A stretch of 10,745 bases of DNA from Trichodesmium sp. jk18x7bins.61 (GTDB lineage: Bacteria; Cyanobacteriota; Cyanobacteriia; Cyanobacteriales; Microcoleaceae), in contig JAJEAQ010000159.1 in the NCBI GenBank assembly GCA_022822685.1, forward strand, positions 1 through 10,745. Reading direction: 5' to 3'. Shown here in pieces: positions 6,645-10,745 of this stretch. The position numbers were made by a program, and so were the translations under genes. The first letter of the stretch is position 1. Each line of letters opens with the position of its first letter. The notes under the pieces are model-generated. The model made no database searches. It was not told the origin of the DNA and worked only from the letters and a program-made list of their open reading frames with translations.

Positions 6645-6781
6645 TTTTATACTCCAAATTGCTTTCTTAACTATCTCAAATATAAGACCAAGGCTTAGTT
6701 CCTCGCTTCCTCCAGTCAGGCTATTTTGCAACTCCATCTTCTGAGCTATCAGGGGTAATATCATGTCCGGTTGAATAGTGA

Positions 6782-6874
6782 TCAGGACTTACGGAAAGGC
6801 ACTATTTATAGTGAGTATGTTCCGAAGATTGACCAATTAGTAAGCTATATATACCCTAAATGCGTAAGTCCTGA
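6782..6874. repeat. 93-bp element with 12-bp perfect terminal inverted repeats (MITE candidate)
   Basis: The ends tcaggacttacg (6782-6793) and cgtaagtcctga (6863-6874) are exact inverse copies. The interior is AT-rich with no ORF. From memory, aggacttacgca-type termini occur on small non-autonomous elements in several cyanobacteria. It lies 138 bases upstream of the OB-fold start and only some 30 bases before the structured block at 6905. Confidence 0.55.
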
Positions 6875-6904
6875 GTTCTGCTAAAACCCCATCCAATTGG
6901 GCGA

Positions 6905-7180
6905 GGTTTAATGCTTAAAGTAGTCAACTTCCTACAGCCCTTGGTAACAGACAATAGCCAAAAGTAGGGATAAGAGGCTCTCTTATCCTCTACACTAATT
7001 TTTAAAAGCATGCATGCCTTTTGCATGTATGCGGCAAAAAGCGGCGATACCCCGCGTCGACGGCAGGACTGGGCTTACAAACTGCGGACTTTAGTGACGC
7101 ACACAGCCCCTCACCAAGGGAATGGGTAGGATCGAGAGGCATGCTGGCAAGAGGGACGGCCTCTGTTAGAGGATTTAACC
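6905..7180 (+). ncRNA. Structured RNA candidate, HEARO/IscB omega-RNA-like, without an iscB ORF
   Basis: This GC-rich block folds locally on the plus strand. In order: cctac / gtagg with ttgg / ccaa nested inside (6931-6974); ggataagag-gct-ctcttatcc extended by gtag / ctac (about 6965-6995); gcatgcatgc / gcatgtatgc (about 7009-7030); gggct / agccc (about 7073-7111); and a final hairpin cctct-gtt-agagg at 7160-7172. The last hairpin is followed by atttaac and preceded by agggacgg. This 3' part resembles the end of the IscB omega RNA as I recall it (a purine-rich GGGAAC stretch, a CUCU / AGAG hairpin, then UUUUAC). HEARO RNAs often occur alone in cyanobacteria. An 80-codon ORF (7021-7263) overlaps but shows no protein features. 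The pairing is seen; the family name is an inference that needs a covariance search. Confidence 0.45.
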
Positions 7181-7258
7181 CAGCACCTTTAGAGACTTTG
7201 TTGAGGCCATCCCAAATGTTGAGATGTTCCCTTTGGCGAGACTTTTGTGAGGTGCTGG
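7180..7258. repeat. Imperfect direct repeat inside a ccagcacct foldback
   Basis: The 9-bp arms ccagcacct (7180-7188) and aggtgctgg (7250-7258) enclose two near-identical 15-mers, gagactttgttgagg (7192-7206) and gagacttttgtgagg (7238-7252), 13 of 15 matching. The ggcctc at 7158-7163 also pairs with gaggcc at 7203-7208. The block directly follows the structured RNA candidate and could be the right end of the same element. Confidence 0.4.
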
Positions 7259-7260
7259 CC

Positions 7261-7596
7261 TAGTTTCCAGGCTATGTATTCTAGGATTTGCCTAATTGGT
7301 TCTTATGTGGTTTCAGCTAGGACCTTGTATGTTAGTTGCGTCCTAGTTTTAACCTAGTTATAAATTTAAAATTATAACATCTATACCTATTTTTTTCACG
7401 TAAAAAAGTGTATTCAGATCGAATGTGTATCCGCGCGTCATAACGCTGGCTCTCATCCCGATACTCCTCGAGACGGGAGAGCGCAAGACTGAGCGCCAGG
7501 CAGGTTAAATTAGCTCTTCATTATGACTCTTGAAAACTCTAGTTATATTCCTCTAACACCTTTTCCCCAATACCAAAATTAGGACAATAAATAGCT
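7261..7596. other. Intergenic region with hairpins, no gene
   Basis: It contains a ctaggac / gtcctag stem at 7317-7323 and 7340-7346 followed by tttt, and several further ctag / cctag copies nearby. A GC-rich hairpin lies at 7449-7482 (gctct, bulge, cccg paired with cggg, agagc). Its cgcgcg-containing surroundings recall the foldback at 149-283. No ORF or promoter was convincing. Confidence 0.4.
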
Positions 7597-7893
7597 TTAT
7601 TTAGCTAAAACTTGAGTGATCGCCTCTTCTAGATCTTCTTGAGCTAAGCTAGTTAACATAAAAACTTCTTGTACTGCCTTTCCTTGTCTGGCAAGAAGTT
7701 TAAAGCCACCTCTAATAGGTATCGAAACTCTTAACTTCATATGGGGAGTATGACTTTTGGATCTACTAATAACCCCTGGGGTAACAGTATGAATTCCCTG
7801 ATGCTGGGACAGTTTTTCTAAAATTGGGATTAAGCCTTCTATATGAGTTGAGTGATTCCAAACCAGACGACCTTTATTAGATGATTTTTTCAT
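7597..7893 (-). CDS. DUF2103 family protein (predicted metal-binding)
   Basis: This 98-residue protein begins MKKSSNKGRLVWNHSTHIEG and keeps the blocks I associate with DUF2103: WNHSTHI near the N-terminus (residues 12-18), GIHTVTPGVISR (33-44), a basic stretch LRVSIPIRGGFKLLARQG (54-71) and VQEVFMLTS (74-82). The clustered His residues fit the predicted metal binding of the family, but no biochemical function is established. A gaggtgg sequence about nine bases before the ATG serves as ribosome binding site. The gene is complete, isolated and leftward; its stop lies in a small aataaa / tttatt palindrome without a T run. DUF2103 genes are widespread in cyanobacteria. The family call is from memory of the sequence pattern. 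Confidence 0.7.
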   Translation of the reverse strand: MKKSSNKGRLVWNHSTHIEGLIPILEKLSQHQGIHTVTPGVISRSKSHTPHMKLRVSIPIRGGFKLLARQGKAVQEVFMLTSLAQEDLEEAITQVLAK

Positions 7894-8034
7894 GGGATTT
7901 TTTCCACCTCTACATATCCAGTCTACTTAAAGGGTAAGACTAAAGGCAAAAAGCTCTAGTTAATAGGATATCCACGAAAGGCCTGAGGGCAGGAGGTTTA
8001 TACCTAAATGCTACAATTTTTACTTAACTATTAG

Positions 8035-8087
8035 TATGCAGCAGGACTACCCATCCTGGAGGTAAAGCTTCAAGGTAGTCCTGCATA
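8035..8087. repeat. Hairpin with ggactacc / ggtagtcc stem
   Basis: Bases 8044-8051 pair with 8074-8081 and, after a three-base bulge, tatgca (8035-8040) pairs with tgcata (8082-8087). It abuts and shares its outer arm with the longer inverted repeat at 8083-8211, so the two are nested palindromes of one element. Confidence 0.5.
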
Positions 8088-8211
8088 GTAATGGTTAGGA
8101 GTAAAACTTGGTATTCACCTAAATCTCGATTCCTTCAAATATCCTTGAGTTTTTTTTGAGAATAGGTCGTAAAAAAAATCATCTCATCCCTAACCTTTAC
8201 CATTACTATGC
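8083..8211. repeat. 129-bp inverted-repeat element next to the Uma2 remnant (MITE candidate)
   Basis: gcatagtaatgg (8083-8094) and ccattactatgc (8200-8211) are exact inverse copies. They are followed inwards by ttagg (8095-8099) and cctaa (8189-8193), offset by six extra bases on the right side. The interior is AT-rich with runs of T and A and no ORF. The right arm ends where the readable Uma2 sequence starts, so the element probably truncated that gene. Confidence 0.5.
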
Positions 8212-8430
8212 ACCACCACCAGGCAAGTTAGCGATCGCCAATTTGACTGGTTTTTGCTTGAAGGAAGAGACTATATTTCCCTAATGCCCGATGAAGGTAG
8301 AATTAAAAGTTGTGTATTCCCTGGATTATGGTTAGAAGTTGCAGCACTTTTGGCTGGAGATCTGTCAGAAGTTCTCAAAATTATACAAGCTGGATTAGCC
8401 TCTCCCGAACATCAAGCTTTTCAACTTTAA
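8194..8430 (+). pseudogene. C-terminal remnant of a Uma2-family (DUF820) gene
   Basis: A reading frame open from 8194 to the TAA at 8428-8430 encodes the typical end of Uma2 proteins: DRQFDWFLLEGRDYISLMPD, then FPGLWLEVAALLAGDLSEVL, then QAGLASPEHQAF and L. Uma2 proteins have a PD-(D/E)XK nuclease-like fold and are expanded in cyanobacteria. The catalytic core, normally upstream, is absent: bases before 8194 belong to an inverted-repeat element and nothing further left matches Uma2. There is no ribosome binding site or start for this frame, so it is a dead fragment. A HIP1 site lies inside it. Confidence 0.7.
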
Positions 8431-8445
8431 ATTTTGCAAAAAAAC

Positions 8446-8484
8446 GAAAAAGCCCTGAAATATAAATATTTCAGGGCTTTTTAA
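8446..8484. terminator. Bidirectional terminator between the Uma2 remnant and tRNA-His
   Basis: A perfect 12-bp stem (agccctgaaata, 8451-8462, with 8467-8478) has a four-base loop and is flanked by A5 on the left and T5 on the right. Read leftward, it is followed by T5-CG-T7 and lies about 15 bases after the tRNA-His 3' end, making it the terminator of that gene. Confidence 0.85.
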
Positions 8485-8498
8485 ATATTTTTATTAGG

Positions 8499-8571
8499 GG
8501 CGAACGATGGGACTCGAACCCACGAGTAATGGAACCACAATCCACCGCCTTAACCACTTGGCTACGCTCGC
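8499..8571 (-). tRNA. tRNA-His (anticodon GTG)
   Basis: The minus strand folds into a complete cloverleaf: acceptor GCGAGCG / CGTTCGC (one G-T pair), D arm gcc / ggc, anticodon stem GTGGA / TCCAT with loop TTGTGGT (anticodon GTG), and T arm GTGGG / CCCAT with TTCGAGT. Base 8572 supplies the extra G(-1) that pairs with the discriminator C at 8499, the identity mark of tRNA-His. CCA is not encoded; after the discriminator come CC and then T. It has its own promoter and terminator. Confidence 0.95.
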
Positions 8572-8597
8572 CACAATATATTTTTCTGTATTGTGTT

Positions 8598-8627
8598 AAT
8601 ATAGCATCACTAAACAATATTTGTAAA
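8598..8627 (-). promoter_or_regulatory. Promoter of tRNA-His
   Basis: On the minus strand TTTACA (8627-8622) and TATATT (8603-8598) are 18 bases apart, each matching five of six consensus bases. Transcription would start near 8590, about 18 bases before the mature tRNA. The -35 box overlaps that of the divergent kinase promoter. Confidence 0.55.
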
Positions 8628-8650
8628 CCCCCTTGAGAAAAGAATAAAAT
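8621..8650 (+). promoter_or_regulatory. Possible promoter of the kinase-GUN4 gene
   Basis: TTGTAA (8621-8626) and TAAAAT (8645-8650) are 18 bases apart. A start near 8657 would leave a leader of only about 11 bases and no Shine-Dalgarno, so translation would be nearly leaderless. Weak by consensus. Confidence 0.35.
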
Positions 8651-8667
8651 CTAAAATCTGCCCATTA

Positions 8668-10188
8668 ATGAGTTATTGCGTCAATTCCCAATGTCTAAAT
8701 CCTGAAAACCTTGACACAGCAATCTATTGCCAGAGTTGCAATTCACTTCTATTACTCCAAAGGCGCTATCGTATCCTGAAAAAAATCGGTCAGGGAGGCT
8801 TTGGCAAAACATTTTTGGGGATAGATGAACAACATCCTCTGAAGCTCCCATGTATTCTCAAGCAACTGTTATTTATTGGCCAAGGTATAGAAAGCCATGA
8901 CACAACAGCCCGACTATTTCGTCGGGAGGTAATGCGGTTGGCGCAGTTGGGGGAACATCCACAAATTCCGCGACTATTAGCCCACTTCCAGGAAAATCAA
9001 AATTTGTATTTGGTGCAGGAATATATTCAGGGTTTGACATTGAAGCAGGAGTTACAACAACAGGGCGTATTTCAGGAAGAACAAATTTGGCAACTGCTAC
9101 GAGATTTACTGCCAGTGTTGCAGTTTATTCATAAACATCAAATTATTCATCGGGATATCAAACCCGAAAACATTATTCGTCGTACTGCTCTACCCATTAA
9201 TTATCAAAAACCACCCTATCTACCAGGGGAAAATCAAGAGGAGGGAAAGGTGGGGGAAGTTATATTAATTGATTTGGGAGTGGCAAAATTGCTGACGGGT
9301 ACAGCTTTGATTCGCACTGGCACTGTGATTGGTAGTCCGGAATATATGGCACCGGAGCAAATTAGAGGGAAAGCACTGCCAGCAAGCGATTTGTTTAGTT
9401 TGGGTGTGACTTGTATTTATTTGCTCACAGATGTGGCACCCTGGGATATGTTTGATGTTGTGCATGATTGTTGGAGATGGCGAGATTTTTTACCGAGTGG
9501 GGGTAGTATTAGCCAACACCTGGGCAATATTTTAGATAAGTTGTTGGAAAATTTGGTGAGTCGGCGTTATCAATTAGCGTTAGAGGTTTTGCAGGCGTTG
9601 GATGATAGTCCGAAAATTGTCAGGCAACCTGTGGAAAATATCAAGTCTTTGGCGTTGATAAATCAAAAATTGCCTCTGTTGTCGTCATTGCAGAGTTTGA
9701 TGGGTAGGTTGATTCCGCAAGTTATGACTCTGGATGAAAATGAGTTAATTTCAGAAATGGGAGTAGACTATCGAAAATTGCAGTATTTGTTGGCAGTGCA
9801 AAAGTGGCAGGAAGCAGATGTAGAGACGTGGATGGTTTTATGTGCAGCTTTGGGGAAGAGAGCAAAAAGTTATTTGTTTCAGGATGATATTGATAATTTG
9901 CCTTGTGCAGATTTGCTGACTATTGATAGACTTTGGGTGAAATATAGTGGGGGTAGATTTGGGTTTACTGTGCAAAAACAGATTTATGAAAGTGTGAATG
10001 AGGATTATGGAAAGTTTTGTAGTCAAGTTGGTTGGTTGACTTATAATCTGCATTTTCGCCCTCAAGGATTTAAGTTTACAACTTGGACACCTGTGGGGCA
10101 TTTACCTTCACGAGTTTGGGCAGGTGGTCAGAAATGGTGGATTCATGCAGAGGCGATGGCGAAAAAGTTGGGTAAATGTTTTATGTGA
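8668..10188 (+). CDS. Ser/Thr protein kinase with N-terminal zinc ribbon and C-terminal GUN4 domain
   Basis: This protein has 506 residues. Residues 4-24 carry CX4C and CX2C (C4, C9, C21, C24), a likely zinc ribbon. The kinase domain spans about 34-310: glycine loop GQGGFG (41-46), Lys65, probable Glu87, catalytic HRDIKPEN (161-168), DLG (202-204) in place of DFG, and APE (228-230). The segment between HRD and DLG holds an extra loop rich in Pro, Gly and Glu (about 171-197). The GUN4 domain covers about 365-485: DYRKLQYLLAVQKWQEADVE, then LWVKYSGGRFGFTVQKQIYE, then VGWLT and GHLPS. GUN4 binds porphyrins such as Mg-protoporphyrin and stimulates Mg-chelatase; GUN4 domains fused to kinases occur in cyanobacteria and suggest a tetrapyrrole-sensing kinase. 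Substrates are unknown. All core catalytic residues are present, so it is probably active. No transmembrane segment is evident. Confidence 0.9.
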   Translation: MSYCVNSQCLNPENLDTAIYCQSCNSLLLLQRRYRILKKIGQGGFGKTFLGIDEQHPLKLPCILKQLLFIGQGIESHDTTARLFRREVMRLAQLGEHPQIPRLLAHFQENQNLYLVQEYIQGLTLKQELQQQGVFQEEQIWQLLRDLLPVLQFIHKHQIIHRDIKPENIIRRTALPINYQKPPYLPGENQEEGKVGEVILIDLGVAKLLTGTALIRTGTVIGSPEYMAPEQIRGKALPASDLFSLGVTCIYLLTDVAPWDMFDVVHDCWRWRDFLPSGGSISQHLGNILDKLLENLVSRRYQLALEVLQALDDSPKIVRQPVENIKSLALINQKLPLLSSLQSLMGRLIPQVMTLDENELISEMGVDYRKLQYLLAVQKWQEADVETWMVLCAALGKRAKSYLFQDDIDNLPCADLLTIDRLWVKYSGGRFGFTVQKQIYESVNEDYGKFCSQVGWLTYNLHFRPQGFKFTTWTPVGHLPSRVWAGGQKWWIHAEAMAKKLGKCFM

Positions 10189-10212
10189 ATCAGGGTAAAA
10201 ATAAAAGAGTAG

Positions 10213-10281
10213 GTTGGGTTGAGGTACGTTGAGCCTGTCGCCGACATGAACGCGGAGCGTCTCTGAAAGAGAAAACCCAAC
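10213..10281. repeat. gttgggtt / aacccaac repeat interrupted by another repeat
   Basis: The gttgggtt at 10213-10220 and aacccaac at 10274-10281 are inverse arms of a repeat that, from memory, is common in cyanobacteria as a short palindrome with gaggtacg in its loop. Here the loop is expanded by a segment (about 10229-10272) that begins with a copy of the gagcctgt repeat. Confidence 0.45.
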
Positions 10282-10669
10282 ATAATTATCGAAGCATAAT
10301 TTTATTAAAGGAACAGTATTTTGGAAACTTTGAAATTCAAAAAGGGGATGAAGAAAAATTATTAATTAACGGTGAATTTTTATTCTGATAATTATCAACT
10401 AACAGCTTTAGTGGTTAGTAGGTTTTGTCGCCTCAGCCTAATATTTGGAAAATATTGGTCAAATTAAATAGAAAATGGTTGCGATCGCAAATCAAGAATA
10501 GGGGATAATCCGTCCCTCTCTTCTATCCCCCCTAAGCCCCCCTTTCCAAGGGGAGAAAATAGAAGATGCTGGGCTTTTTGTTTCATCTAAAGAAATTCGG
10601 TCAGCAAGAAAACCCTTTGCTATCTGCCATAAGGCAGGCTGTGCCTTTCATGTCGGCTACAGGCTCAAC
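10228..10669. repeat. 23-bp inverted repeat pair about 400 bp apart
   Basis: The segment gttgagcctgt...gacatgaa at 10228-10250 and its inverse at 10647-10669 agree at 22 of 23 bases (c or a in the middle). The interior has no ORF, so this may be two copies of a dispersed repeat in opposite orientation or the ends of one decayed element. Confidence 0.5.
10519..10566. repeat. C-rich interspersed hairpin repeat
   Basis: The outer stem tcttctat / atagaaga (10519-10526, 10559-10566) and inner stem cccctt-tcc-aagggg (10539-10553) surround cccccctaagccccc, a motif often seen dispersed in cyanobacterial intergenic DNA. No T run follows directly, though cttttt comes ten bases later. Confidence 0.5.
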
Positions 10670-10745
10670 AGCTAAGGGATGAAAAACGACACGAGGGACT
10701 TTAGTCGCCGTCCCCTTACGGGGCGGGGGATTACTCCCCCTCAAA

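Larger units (their letters stand above)
10189..10745. other. Repeat-rich intergenic region, no complete gene
   Basis: There is no ORF above 60 codons. It holds an interrupted aggttgggtt repeat, a 23-bp inverted repeat pair, a C-rich hairpin and a GC-rich right end (cccc-ttac-gggg at 10712-10723; gggga-ttac-tcccc at about 10726-10738), and a possible C-terminal coding scrap ending at TGA 10386-10388 (KEQYFGNFEIQKGDEEKLL), which I cannot assign. Confidence 0.4.

Noticed and set aside
6645..6764. N-terminal extension of the OB-fold gene by 40 residues
   Set aside because: The extension has no signal character, while the ATG at 6644 has a ribosome binding site and begins a normal signal peptide.
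7021..7263. 80-codon ORF in the structured block
   Set aside because: Residue use looks random and the DNA is better explained by base-paired RNA structure; the ORF also spans the foldback repeats.
1..10745. CRISPR array
   Set aside because: No series of regularly spaced direct repeats; the repeats present are palindromic and dispersed.

Overview
The window looks like a chromosomal segment of a filamentous-type cyanobacterium. Evidence: five copies of the HIP1 octamer gcgatcgc (3893, 5067, 5549, 8231, 10481), an ictB-family membrane protein, a Ser/Thr kinase fused to a GUN4 domain, a DUF2103 protein, a PEP-CTERM-type protein and a Uma2 remnant. Coding density is low, repeats are frequent and several genes are broken, as in repeat-rich, slowly decaying cyanobacterial genomes. 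I cannot name the species.

Layout. Bases 1-5 hold the start codon of a leftward gene preceded by a near-perfect Shine-Dalgarno. Bases 98-283 are strong foldback repeats leading into a 55-residue single-pass membrane ORF (267-434). A PEP-CTERM-like gene (763-1392) keeps one frame throughout but carries two in-frame stops. Bases 1393-2060 hold an inverted-repeat element, a GC-rich repeat patch and a terminator, with no convincing gene. A promoter (2061-2089) and a 5' UTR hairpin that reaches into the ribosome binding site precede an acyltransferase of the PlsC/LPLAT type (2204-3610). A histidine-kinase-like gene (3688-4504) follows, broken by a frameshift in an A run and by an internal TGA, and lacking the phosphoacceptor His. 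Then comes ictB (4648-6057).

From 6100 to 6880 there is a leftward secreted OB-fold protein (6279-6644), a decayed partial copy of its C-terminus (6104-6154), and two short inverted-repeat elements (MITE candidates). Bases 6905-7260 form a GC-rich, heavily base-paired block. Its 3' part resembles my memory of HEARO/IscB omega RNA, but there is no iscB beside it. A leftward DUF2103 gene (7597-7893) follows. A Uma2 C-terminal remnant (8194-8430) is cut by another palindromic element. A bidirectional terminator separates it from a leftward tRNA-His(GTG). Divergent overlapping promoters drive the tRNA and the rightward kinase-GUN4 gene (8668-10188). The last 550 bases are nested interspersed repeats.

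The intact genes do not form an evident operon. They are single transcription units of housekeeping type: lipid acylation, an envelope membrane protein, tRNA-His and tetrapyrrole-linked signalling. Repeat insertions and pseudogenes separate them. The best candidates for something undescribed are the structured RNA block and the hairpin-covered start of the acyltransferase gene.
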